A DNA stretch of 59,408 nt from JBBQWR01 sp038210495 (GTDB lineage: Bacteria > Planctomycetota > Planctomycetia > Pirellulales > DATAWG01). Shown piece after piece: positions 8,222 to 16,092 of this stretch. The notes under the pieces were generated by a model, which worked only from the letters and a program-made list of their open reading frames with translations, was not told the origin of the DNA and made no database searches. The number at the start of each line of letters is the position of its first letter. The stretch's first letter is position 1. Position numbers and translations under genes: made by a program. The stretch is from NCBI GenBank assembly GCA_038210495.1, contig JBBQWR010000038.1, positions 1-59,408 on the forward strand, given 5' to 3'.

Positions 8222-9739
8222 CTACGAAGCCTTCTTCGGCAGCGCCGCCACCAATCGCAACGAGGCGGTTAATTCTTCCAATTGCAGCCACGGCCGGAGC
8301 CAAGCGATGGCGTTGTAGGAACCCGGCTTGCCTGGAATTTCCTTCACCTGAATATCGGCGGCCGCCAAGGGATACTGAGCCTTCATTTCCGCCGTTGGCT
8401 TCTCGTCGGCGCAGATATACCGCGCGATCCAGCGCTTGAGGAAATCTTCCATGTCCTGCCGTTCCATGAACGAGCCAATCTTGTCGCGAGCGATCACTTT
8501 TAAGAAGTGGGCGATCCGCGAGGTGGCCATAATATACGGCAACCGGGCCGAGATGGCCGCGTTGGCGGTCGCTTCCGGCCGATCGTACTTCTTCGGCTTC
8601 TGCGTCGTCTGGGCGCCGAAGAAGACCGCGTAATCCTGGTTCTTGTAATGGTTGATCGCCAGGAACCCCAGGTCGCTCAGTTCCTTTTCGCGGCGATCGG
8701 TGATCCCGATCTCCGTGGGGCACTTGAGATCGGCGTCGCCGTCGTCGCTCATGAAGATATGAGCCGGCAGGCCCTCGACCTTGCCGCCGTTTTCGGCGCC
8801 CCGAATCGCCGTGCACCAAGCGTTCTTAGCGAACGAGTCGGTCAGACGCGCTCCGAGCACATACGACGAATTCATCCACGTATAGTGGTCGTGCGGCACC
8901 GGTTTGGCATTGCCGCGATCGTCGAGTTCGACTTCTTCGTACTTGAACTCGTCGATCGTGCGAGTGCTCGCCCCGTAAGGCAAGCGAGACAGCACGCGGG
9001 GCATCGTCATCACGACGAAGCGAGAATCTTCCGACTCGCGGAACGAATTCCACTTCGTGTACTTGATGTCCAAAAACGTCTTCTGCAAATCGCGCGGCTT
9101 GGCGAGCTGCGTGTAGTCGTCCAGGCTGAACAACTCGGGCGCAGCCGCGGTGAGGAACGGACAGAACGACGCGGCGCCGATCTGCGACATCTTCGACAGG
9201 ATGTCGATATCCTCGGGATGGTTGGTGAATTCGTAGTCGCCGATCAGGGCCCCGTAGGGCGTTCCGCCCGGCATACCGAACTCGGTTTCGTACATCTTCT
9301 TGAACATCTGGCTCTGGTCGAACTCGATCGCCCGATCCAGGTCTTTGAACAGCTCGCGCTTCGGGATATTGAGTACCCGAATCTGCATGTCCTTACCGGT
9401 CTCGGAATTCATGACCAGGTAATTGAGCCCACGCCAAGTGCCTTCGAGCTTTTGCAGTTCGGGGCGGTGCATGATCGCGGCAAGCTGCTTGGACATCGCC
9501 GCGTCGAGCTGCTCGATCGCGCGGTCGATCGTCTTGGTGACGCTGCGTTGCCAGACGACGGTGCCGGCCATCGCTTCGTTCACCAGGGCTTGGATCAGGT
9601 CCTGGCCCCGTTCGCGCTCGACGGCCTTCGGCATTTTTTGCAGGATTTCGTCCAGCAAGGGAGAATTGCTCGATTCCTTGCTGGTCTTTTCGGTCACAAC
9701 GGCGGCGGCCGCCGGGGCGGCGTCTTTCTTCGTGCTCAT
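8222..9739 (-). CDS. tssC: T6SS sheath protein TssC
   Basis: 505 residues, the usual length of TssC (ImpC/VipB). Visible landmarks are LEGTWRGLNYLV, EFDQSQMFKKMYETEFGMPG, IGDYEFTNHPEDIDIL, RFVVMTMPRVL, and the C-terminal ADEKPTAEMKAQYPLAAADI. With TssB it builds the contractile sheath that propels the Hcp tube. The ATG at 9739 overlaps the tssB stop by four bases (ATGA), as expected for subunits made in fixed ratio. The N-terminal Ala/Lys-rich leader before residue 25 is not conserved in the family. Confidence 0.95.
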   Translation of the reverse strand: MSTKKDAAPAAAAVVTEKTSKESSNSPLLDEILQKMPKAVERERGQDLIQALVNEAMAGTVVWQRSVTKTIDRAIEQLDAAMSKQLAAIMHRPELQKLEGTWRGLNYLVMNSETGKDMQIRVLNIPKRELFKDLDRAIEFDQSQMFKKMYETEFGMPGGTPYGALIGDYEFTNHPEDIDILSKMSQIGAASFCPFLTAAAPELFSLDDYTQLAKPRDLQKTFLDIKYTKWNSFRESEDSRFVVMTMPRVLSRLPYGASTRTIDEFKYEEVELDDRGNAKPVPHDHYTWMNSSYVLGARLTDSFAKNAWCTAIRGAENGGKVEGLPAHIFMSDDGDADLKCPTEIGITDRREKELSDLGFLAINHYKNQDYAVFFGAQTTQKPKKYDRPEATANAAISARLPYIMATSRIAHFLKVIARDKIGSFMERQDMEDFLKRWIARYICADEKPTAEMKAQYPLAAADIQVKEIPGKPGSYNAIAWLRPWLQLEELTASLRLVAALPKKAS

Positions 9740-10260
9740 TTATCACCATCCTTATTTTCGGTGTCGCCCGTGCCCATTTCGCCGGCCAAGGACTGCATCT
9801 TTTCGGTATTCTTCAGCACGTCTTCCAAGATGTGCTCCAAACTGTCGGATCGGTCGACGGTCGTTTGCAAGTCGCGGAGTTTGTTGCGCACTTCGAGCAA
9901 CTTCCGCAGCGGCTCGACCTGACTGACGATCTTAGCCGGATCGAAGTCGTCCATCGAGTCGAACTTGAGTTGAACCGCCATCTCGCTGCCGTCGCCGGAG
10001 AGCGTATTCTCGACGCGGAAATTCAAGCCCGGCGTCATGCGAGCCATGATGTCGTTGAAGTTGTCGCGGTCGATGTTGATGAACTTCCGCTGCTCGAGCG
10101 GCTTGAGCGGCGAGGTGGGATTGCCCGAGAAATCGCCGACGACGCCGACGACGAACGGCAATTCCTTGACTTCGATCGCTCCCTCGGTTTCCACCTCGTA
10201 GGTGATGTGGACGCGCGGTTTGCGGACCCGCTCCAGTTTTTTGTGGATCGATTCGGCCAT
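9736..10260 (-). CDS. tssB: T6SS sheath protein TssB
   Basis: 174 residues, the normal length for TssB (ImpB/VipA). It starts SIHKKLERVRKPRVHITYEV, followed by KELPFVVGVVGDFSG, the family signature. It partners TssC in the contractile sheath and carries the region removed by ClpV during recycling. A Shine-Dalgarno AAGGAG lies about 10 bases before the ATG. It is coupled to tssC by a four-base overlap. Upstream is a 270-bp gap holding a large foldback, so tssB may have its own transcript start. Confidence 0.95.
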   Translation of the reverse strand: MAESIHKKLERVRKPRVHITYEVETEGAIEVKELPFVVGVVGDFSGNPTSPLKPLEQRKFINIDRDNFNDIMARMTPGLNFRVENTLSGDGSEMAVQLKFDSMDDFDPAKIVSQVEPLRKLLEVRNKLRDLQTTVDRSDSLEHILEDVLKNTEKMQSLAGEMGTGDTENKDGDK

Positions 10261-10337
10261 TCCAGAGAGCTCCTTGTGTTTAGCTAGGGGAAAATGTCGC
10301 GGCGCCGACGCGGCATCAAGGGTTCGATCGCGTTACC

Positions 10338-10481
10338 AACCCGAAGCGTCAGCGAGGCCGCTACGGATTTGGGAGATGGGATTTGGGGGATAGGGGTGGA
10401 CGCCGCTACGCGGCGGATGCATGACTTCCCCACCCCCTAACTCCCATTTCCCGCGACGCATCCTCGCTGACACTTCGGGTT
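10338..10481. repeat. Large foldback element between tssA and tssB
   Basis: AACCCGAAGCGTCAGCGAGG (10338-10357) pairs with 10462-10481, whose reverse complement differs at one base. Inside, a G-rich run (about 10374-10398) faces a C-rich run (about 10430-10455), and ACGCCGC/GCGGCG sits near the tip. The whole can form a stem-loop of about 145 bases. It looks like a mobile palindromic repeat rather than a terminator, as no T-run follows. Confidence 0.7.
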
Positions 10482-10532
10482 AATAGGCTTTCCGAATCGG
10501 AAAGCAGTGACTCCGATTTTACACGCTGTTGG

Positions 10533-11618
10533 CTATGAATTCTCGCTGCCGTCGTTTTCTTTCAGTTTTATTCCCACGAGCTTGAACAGCCGCTCGATGA
10601 CCGAAGGGTCCTCGAGCAATTCCTGATGGTATTCGTCGGCGGGCAATCGCCCCCAGCGGATTATCTTGCGAATTTGCGCCGGTAACAAGCTTTGAGGCTC
10701 GGTTCGCTCAAAATATTCGGCGGCGGACGTCAACCAGCGGAACGCATCGTCGCGAGTCGCGCCCTGCGGATCGACGGCGACATGGCCTGATGACGCCTGT
10801 CCGGCGGCCGGCGACGATCCGCCAGCGGCCATCGCGGCAACAGAGCCCGAAGGCGCCGGAAGTCGATCTTTCGCGAATGACTGCACGCCCAGCAGAATTT
10901 GTTCGAATGCGTTGCGAATCGCCGAAGTCGGCGGCGCGAGCGAGTGACCGTTGTCGTCGCGACCGCATTTCTCATCGAGCGACTTGTTCAGCGACTCGAA
11001 CTCGGCCTGACAAGCCGCAATATCGTCGACCAATTGCTTGAAGAAACTGGTCTCCGTTTCCTTGACCGCTTGCTTGAAGCGGTCCGGCGTGACGGCGCCT
11101 TGCTCATCTCGGCTGGCCCGTTCGCGATCGGAGAGCTTGGAAAAGTCGTCCGCTTGTTGATGATGCCAAGGGCTATAGGGGCCAAATGTACGCCCCTGCG
11201 TGATAGGGACTCGGTTGAGCGGGCCGATCAATAGCCCCTCGCCTTCTTCGCCATTGAGCCGGGTGAGCGGCAACACCCGCACGACGACCCCTTCGGTCTC
11301 ATCCGGCATCGGATGCAAGTCGTCCCACGACGACTCGACAAGTTCGCGAGCCAATTGGAAGCCATCCCGCACGCCGGCGAAACCTTCCAATCGCACGGCC
11401 GCTTCGATCAGATAGGCAGCCATCTCAAGATCTTTGATATCGGCGGCAAAGGCCTTTTTCGCGAGATCGCGAACCGTCCGCCAATGCTGACCCGCTTCGA
11501 TCGGCTCTTCGCCATCGTCATCGGCTTTGCGCTCGATACGCCGGGCAAAATCGCGGGCGTCTTTGATGGCCCGCAGTCGTTCGCGGCGATCGACGTCTTG
11601 TTCTAAATCAACGGCCAC
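10533..11618 (-). CDS. tssA: T6SS protein TssA
   Basis: 361 residues from a GTG start at 11618. The N-terminal ImpA-type domain is seen in WRTVRDLAKKAFAADIKDLEMAAYL and SWDDLHPMPDE (about residues 45-105). The C-terminus has the family signature AAEYFERTEPQSLLP..IRKIIRWG. TssA primes and stabilises assembly of the T6SS sheath. It is first in the leftward operon, so the promoter probably lies in the divergent gap 11619-12025. No other membrane-complex gene (tssJ, L, M, K) lies beside it. Confidence 0.85.
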   Translation of the reverse strand: MAVDLEQDVDRRERLRAIKDARDFARRIERKADDDGEEPIEAGQHWRTVRDLAKKAFAADIKDLEMAAYLIEAAVRLEGFAGVRDGFQLARELVESSWDDLHPMPDETEGVVVRVLPLTRLNGEEGEGLLIGPLNRVPITQGRTFGPYSPWHHQQADDFSKLSDRERASRDEQGAVTPDRFKQAVKETETSFFKQLVDDIAACQAEFESLNKSLDEKCGRDDNGHSLAPPTSAIRNAFEQILLGVQSFAKDRLPAPSGSVAAMAAGGSSPAAGQASSGHVAVDPQGATRDDAFRWLTSAAEYFERTEPQSLLPAQIRKIIRWGRLPADEYHQELLEDPSVIERLFKLVGIKLKENDGSENS

Positions 11619-12025
11619 GACAAGGTCCCTCGGTCCGAGTTCACGAATTTAGTCCAGCGCAAGCTTAGGCGACGCCAGTCATCGACCGGCGCCAAAATGA
11701 TGCGGCGCTCCAGAGGGCCGTCAGCGAACCGGCGAACTGGCCCCTTCGACCCCCTTCGTGAAAGGTAGCTCGTAGGATAATTTACGGAATTTCGTTTGCC
11801 AAGAGTCGGAGCAATATTCCGGGCAAATCGGCGGATATTTGACCCCTAAAAACCCATTTAGCCGCATTTCCCGGACAACGGGATTTATTCCGTCACCCGG
11901 CCGCCTGTCCGCTGCCTTCGATTGTCGGCGCCCCGGAGCGCTACTGGTCGCGCCGGCGTCGGTTTGATAACCTTTTCAAATGGTCGCGGCCCATTCGCAC
12001 GCGCCAAGCATTTGGATCTGAACTG
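11619..12025. other. Divergent intergenic region
   Basis: About 400 bp between tssA (leftward) and the PH-domain gene (rightward). It should hold promoters for both. I see an AT-richer stretch at about 11765-11850 but no convincing -35/-10 or -24/-12 pair, no repeat and no RNA gene. Frames open here on the minus strand are shadows without family features. Confidence 0.5.
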
Positions 12026-12526
12026 ATGAAACAAGCGATCGCAGGCGTGGCCCCGCCAGGACTCGGTGAAGTGACCGTGATGACCATTTGGCCATCGGTG
12101 GCCTCGACGGGCGTTGGGCGCTTGTTGGGCCGGATATTTGCCATTGAAGCGGGCCTCGGGTTTCTCACGTTCGGACGGATGTTCACGCTGCTCGCTCTCC
12201 CGCTTGGACCGCTGCTCTATTTTTCGCTCCGCCTGCCTTGGACGATCGCGCGGTATCGACTGACTAATCGCCGGGTGGCCATCTTGCAGGGATTGAAGGG
12301 CACGGTCGAACGGTATGTCGACCTGGACCGATTCGACGCGATCGAAGTCGTGGTTCGGCCCGGGCAGCGGTGGTACAAGGCGGGAGACCTGGTGTTTCGC
12401 AAGGGCCCGCTGGAAACGTTCCGGCTCTCGGGAGTTCCCCGGCCGCAAACCTTTCGGCACACATGCCTCAAGGCCCAGATGTCTTTCGTGGGCGTTCGCA
12501 AAGCTCTCGCGATGCAGACGGCCTGA
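12026..12526 (+). CDS. Membrane protein with bacterial PH domain
   Basis: 166 residues. A hydrophobic N-terminal half (about residues 30-75) has one or two membrane segments. It is followed by YRLTNRRVAILQGL and a beta-rich segment ending KGPLETFRLSGV. This is the layout of small bPH_2 (YdbT/YdbS-like) proteins, whose PH-fold domain lies on the cytoplasmic face. Function is unknown. It reads away from the T6SS operon and is followed by a hairpin with a T-run that should end its transcript. A start further inside, at the ATG of residue 19, is also possible. Confidence 0.6.
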   Translation: MKQAIAGVAPPGLGEVTVMTIWPSVASTGVGRLLGRIFAIEAGLGFLTFGRMFTLLALPLGPLLYFSLRLPWTIARYRLTNRRVAILQGLKGTVERYVDLDRFDAIEVVVRPGQRWYKAGDLVFRKGPLETFRLSGVPRPQTFRHTCLKAQMSFVGVRKALAMQTA

Positions 12527-12549
12527 GCGGCGAATCGCTTAGAACCCCG

Positions 12550-12596
12550 CGCAAAACCCCCGCCTTCTCCCAGGCGGTTCTGCGAGAGCTTTTTTG
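12550..12596 (+). terminator. Hairpin plus T-run after the PH-domain gene; repeat R4 copy 1
   Basis: GCAAAAC...CGCC pairs imperfectly with GGCGGTTCTGC, followed by GAGAGC and six T. AGGCGGTTCTGCGAGAGCT recurs inverted, with one base changed, at 13910-13928, so this is both a plausible intrinsic terminator and a member of a repeat family. Confidence 0.5.
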
Positions 12597-12798
12597 CGAT
12601 ACTCGCACACCCGGCAAAATCGGCGCGCTCGTTATAGGTCGCATCATGCGACCGCTTAGGGCGTCTCCCGGACGTCATTCCGCGGCTTTCCGGTTAGCGC
12701 ATCCCACCTAACGCCCGCCCAATACGACGTAAAGTTGGGACGATGGACCACGGGCAAACATGCCCTGAAGTCAACGTCGAAATCGTGGGAGTCGCTCG

Positions 12799-13887
12799 AT
12801 GGTGATCACCGTGCTTTTTGTCGCGATCTTTAATGTGGCCTTGGGGTACGGCTTGGCATTTGTTCTTCACAGCCCCGGCGCGCTGCTGGCTTGGGAAGCC
12901 GGCTTCGAGTTGCCGTTCGGTCTGAGGCTGCCGGCGTTTCTCCGCGCTCACGAGCCCGATTCGTTGGCCCCGGCGCCACCGAAAACGACTGACTCGCCAA
13001 CTGAGACGGTCAATAAAGTTTCTGTCGGCGATCCGCCGAAGCAATCGGAAGCGATCGAACGAGTCGCTGGGGCCGATCGATCGCAATTAGAACAAGCGAC
13101 CGGCGTCGCGGCCCACGGCCTGATCGACCCAGTAGTGGCCGAACCGAATGAGCCTCGGCAGTCGCCGGCTGACGGGGCCACTCCCGTCGAATCAGTGGCA
13201 GAGGCCGAACCGGCATTGCTCCAGCAGGTTCGGGGGTTGCTCGCGGAAACCGCCCGCGTGTCAGCAAACTCCGCCGAACCGCCGATCGGCATCGGACAAA
13301 CGCAAAACGATATGTTCGATTTGGGTGGCCGTGCCGCGGCGCCTCCATCGGCGCGAGCGGATGACGCCAACCTACGCCGTTCCGTAAACGAATCGATCGA
13401 CGGCTGGCGCGCCACGAACGACTCCAGGCAGTTTGCGATTGCGATCGTGGACCCCGATGGACTGAAAAAACTGAATTTTAAGCTGGGCGAAGAGCCGGTC
13501 GATCAAGCGCTGAAAGTCTTGGAACGAATCATCGCCGGGGGGCTGGACGCCAATCAAGTCGCCAGCCGCTCGACGGGCCAAACCTACCTGCTCGCGTTGC
13601 CGGAATTGTCGTCGCGCGATGGCGTCGCTGTTGTCGAGCGGATCCGCCAGCAAGTGTCCGCCACCGAATTCCAACTCGGAACGGAAACGTTTCGGTTAAG
13701 TCTTAGTGGCGCCGTCGTGTCCGCCAATCGAGATGAACCGGCGGAGAAATCCTTCGAGCGATTGGTCAAGGCACTCGATGAAGCCAAACGGCACGGTGGC
13801 GACCGCGCTTTTTTCCAAGACGGCCCGCACATCGCTCCCGTTGTGCCGCCCATCCTCGCGATCGAGCCCGAACTCGTGCATTTGTAA
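12799..13887 (+). CDS. Membrane-anchored protein with degenerate GGDEF domain
   Basis: 362 residues. A membrane segment covers about residues 3-30, then a low-complexity Pro/Ala/Glu linker runs to about 200. Residues 205-340 follow the GGDEF fold: AIAIVDPDGLKKLNFKLG matches the usual DIDxFKxxND helix, and the C-terminal ALDEAKRHGGDR matches the conserved ALYxAKxxGRN. The catalytic loop, normally GGDEF, reads STGQTYLL (about 258-265). It therefore probably cannot make c-di-GMP and may act as a scaffold or sensor. The next gene encodes a PilZ protein, pointing to a shared c-di-GMP role. Confidence 0.6.
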   Translation: MVITVLFVAIFNVALGYGLAFVLHSPGALLAWEAGFELPFGLRLPAFLRAHEPDSLAPAPPKTTDSPTETVNKVSVGDPPKQSEAIERVAGADRSQLEQATGVAAHGLIDPVVAEPNEPRQSPADGATPVESVAEAEPALLQQVRGLLAETARVSANSAEPPIGIGQTQNDMFDLGGRAAAPPSARADDANLRRSVNESIDGWRATNDSRQFAIAIVDPDGLKKLNFKLGEEPVDQALKVLERIIAGGLDANQVASRSTGQTYLLALPELSSRDGVAVVERIRQQVSATEFQLGTETFRLSLSGAVVSANRDEPAEKSFERLVKALDEAKRHGGDRAFFQDGPHIAPVVPPILAIEPELVHL

Positions 13888-13909
13888 ACCTGTCGAAACT
13901 TTTTTTGGA

Positions 13910-13965
13910 AGCTCTCGCAAAACCGCCTGAAGAGGGGCACAGTTCCCGGCGGTTTTGCAAGAGGT
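13910..13965. repeat. Repeat R4 copy 2 with perfect 11-bp hairpin
   Basis: GCAAAACCGCC (about 13916-13926) and GGCGGTTTTGC (about 13949-13959) are perfect complements around a 22-base loop. AGCTCTCGCAAAACCGCCT (13910-13928) matches the inverse of 12572-12590. It lies between the degenerate GGDEF gene and the PilZ gene and could attenuate readthrough. Confidence 0.65.
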
Positions 13966-14002
13966 TGTTAGCTATCCACACGGCACAAAATACATAACTG
14001 CA

Positions 14003-15439
14003 ATGTCCATTCTTGCCGCAAACCGATCTTTCCCTGAGACCCTCGATGACGGACACGCGCCGACGCACGTCGCGGAAACCCATTCACCCCCAAGCCGGCC
14101 AGCGGCGCTCGTGGCGTTTGGTCGCCGGGCCGCGGCGCTGCCGGGCGTTCCCGCGCTGATGATGGATGCCGCGGCGTTGGTCGCCGAAATACTGGGCGTC
14201 GACGATTACGGAATCGCCGAGTTGAGCGACGATCGCGGCCACTTGGATCTGTGCCTGTCGGCCACGCGCGACGCCTTGCTTGCTGGCGAGACGGTCGCGC
14301 AGCGCCAAGCGCCGTTCGACAGTCGGACGTCGCTGGCGGCATTTACGCTCCAAGCGGCTTGCGCCATGGTCGTCGCCGATTTGCCCGCGGACCGCCGTTT
14401 CAACGACTCGTTTCTGATCGATCAAGGTTTCCGGAGTGCCCTAATGGCGCCGCTGCAAATGTCCGACGAAGCGTATGGCGCGATCGGCGTTTTCAGCCGC
14501 GAGCCGCGCGAGTTCTTGATCGAGGACATGCTCTTTGCCGAGGCAATCGCCCAGTTGGTCAGCTCGACGATCGGCCGAGAGCGGGCAGTCAAACAACTGG
14601 CGGAAGAACGACGGCTCACGAGCGCCCTTTTCGCCTCGATCGACGCTCTGATGCTCGTATTCGACTCTGTCGGACGAATTCGCAAAGTGAATACGGCATT
14701 CGAGCGACTGACCGGTTTTACGCTCCAGGAAGTCGTCGGCCGGCCGGTGTGGAACACGCTCCTCGTCCACGACGACGTGGCGGAAACCCAAGCCATGTTC
14801 GAACGCCTGCGAACCACCCGCGAGCCGATCGAGCACGAGAACTCGATCCTCACCAAACACGGCGAGCGGCGCCGCGTCCGCTGGTCGAATTCCGTTACGC
14901 TCGATGCCGCGGGCGAAATCGATTCGATCGTCGCGGCGGGCATCGACGTCACGCGCGAGCGGCAAGTCGAAGAAAAATATCGCGCGCTCGAGGCGGCGAT
15001 CGAATGCGAGCGAGCGCTACAAAATCCAGCCGCCATCGCGACGACGGCCGGGTCGCCCACCGACGATAAGCCCCCAGCGCCATTTCGGCCGCTCGATCCC
15101 GGCGGTTTCGCCGAGCGTCGCAAACGCCCCCGGCGATCGTTCCAATATCAGCAGCGCGTGGCCCCGTTTATCGACGGCCAGACGCCGCCGGCCGACAGCT
15201 TTCGCGAGGTCCAGTGCCACGACATCAGCTCGGGCGGATTTTCGTTCGTCGTCGACCAACTGCCCAACCACGTTCGCTACATCGTCGCCCTCGGTATGCC
15301 GCCGATCCAAATGCACGTCGTGGCTAAAGTGATCCACTCGAAGACGGTTACGGAGAACGGCAAGACGCATCACATCATCGGCTGTCAGTACGTAAGCCGA
15401 GCGGATTGCGTCGAACGCCAAGAGCCACGCACGAAGTAA
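14003..15439 (+). CDS. GAF-PAS-PilZ signalling protein
   Basis: 478 residues from the ATG at 14003; a TTG at 13955 in the same frame would start inside a hairpin repeat. A GAF domain covers about residues 40-195 (FRSALMAPLQMSDEAYGAIGVF). A PAS domain covers about 205-320 (IDALMLVFDSVGRIRKVNTA, LTGFTLQEVVGRP). The C-terminus has a PilZ domain from about 370 with ERRKRPRRSF, supplying the RxxxR motif, and DISSGG (407-412), the (D/N)xSxxG motif. Both c-di-GMP-binding motifs are intact. No kinase or cyclase domain is present, so it is likely a c-di-GMP-responsive adaptor. Confidence 0.8.
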   Translation: MSILAANRSFPETLDDGHAPTHVAETHSPPSRPAALVAFGRRAAALPGVPALMMDAAALVAEILGVDDYGIAELSDDRGHLDLCLSATRDALLAGETVAQRQAPFDSRTSLAAFTLQAACAMVVADLPADRRFNDSFLIDQGFRSALMAPLQMSDEAYGAIGVFSREPREFLIEDMLFAEAIAQLVSSTIGRERAVKQLAEERRLTSALFASIDALMLVFDSVGRIRKVNTAFERLTGFTLQEVVGRPVWNTLLVHDDVAETQAMFERLRTTREPIEHENSILTKHGERRRVRWSNSVTLDAAGEIDSIVAAGIDVTRERQVEEKYRALEAAIECERALQNPAAIATTAGSPTDDKPPAPFRPLDPGGFAERRKRPRRSFQYQQRVAPFIDGQTPPADSFREVQCHDISSGGFSFVVDQLPNHVRYIVALGMPPIQMHVVAKVIHSKTVTENGKTHHIIGCQYVSRADCVERQEPRTK

Positions 15440-15566
15440 GCGGGGGGCGACATCGGCTGGCAATTCGCGCTGACGTCGTGCGCGTCTCGAGCGGTGGACT
15501 TTCGGTGGTCGCCCTGCGCAACTATATTGGCGTGGCAACCAGATCGACGATTTCTCGAGCGCCAAT

Positions 15567-15980
15567 ATGCCACAGCCACTGCCGATTAGCTCCGTTAACC
15601 ATGTGGCCGTCACGACGCGCGACGTCGAGCGGACCCGCAATTTTTACCGCGACGTGCTTGGCTTTCGCGAAGTCGCCCGACCGACGTTCAGTTTTGGCGG
15701 CGCGTGGCTGTTCAATTACGGCCTGATGATCCACGTTATCGAAAACCAATCGGCGGCGACGGGCGGCGAGGGAATCAGCACCCGCGACAATCATTTGGCG
15801 CTGCACACCGACGACATGGACGCCGCTGAGCGCGGTCTTCAAGAGCACGGCGTGGTCTACCGAAAAAACGAGATCGTCGACCGGGGCATTAAGCAGATTT
15901 TCTTCCGCGATCCGGACGGCTATCACATCGAGATCGGCACATACCCCGCGACGCCGCCGTTTATATCGGGGGCGACGTAG
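15567..15980 (+). CDS. VOC-family (glyoxalase/dioxygenase-fold) protein
   Basis: 137 residues with one vicinal-oxygen-chelate unit pair: NHVAVTTRDVERTRNFYRDVLGF at the start, DNHLALHTDDMD in the middle, and FFRDPDGYHIEIG at the end. Candidate metal ligands are the His of NHVAV, the His of DNHLAL and the Glu of HIEIG. VOC proteins include glyoxalase I, fosfomycin-resistance enzymes and extradiol dioxygenases, so the substrate cannot be assigned. It stands alone on the plus strand, followed by repeat R3. Confidence 0.85.
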   Translation: MPQPLPISSVNHVAVTTRDVERTRNFYRDVLGFREVARPTFSFGGAWLFNYGLMIHVIENQSAATGGEGISTRDNHLALHTDDMDAAERGLQEHGVVYRKNEIVDRGIKQIFFRDPDGYHIEIGTYPATPPFISGAT

Positions 15981-15989
15981 TCGCAACCA

Positions 15990-16092
15990 CATCGCCGCGG
16001 CATCCTGCCGCGGAGTATTGTGTTTTCAATTGAACGAGCGTCGGCGCTGGCTTAAGTTCGCTGGATTCCGCAGCAGGATGCCGCGGCTATGT
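15990..16092. repeat. Inverted pair of R3 repeats
   Basis: The sequence at 15990-16009 is the near-perfect reverse complement of 16073-16092 (GCAGGATGCCGCGGCTATGT), 63 bases apart. The downstream arm overlaps the 3' end of the glycosyltransferase gene and supplies its TAG stop (complement of 16087-16089). Confidence 0.7.

Noticed and set aside
11885..12460. A 191-residue minus-strand frame opposite the PH-domain gene
   Set aside because: It has Arg/Pro-rich composition and no domain, while the plus strand has membrane segments and the PH-domain pattern.
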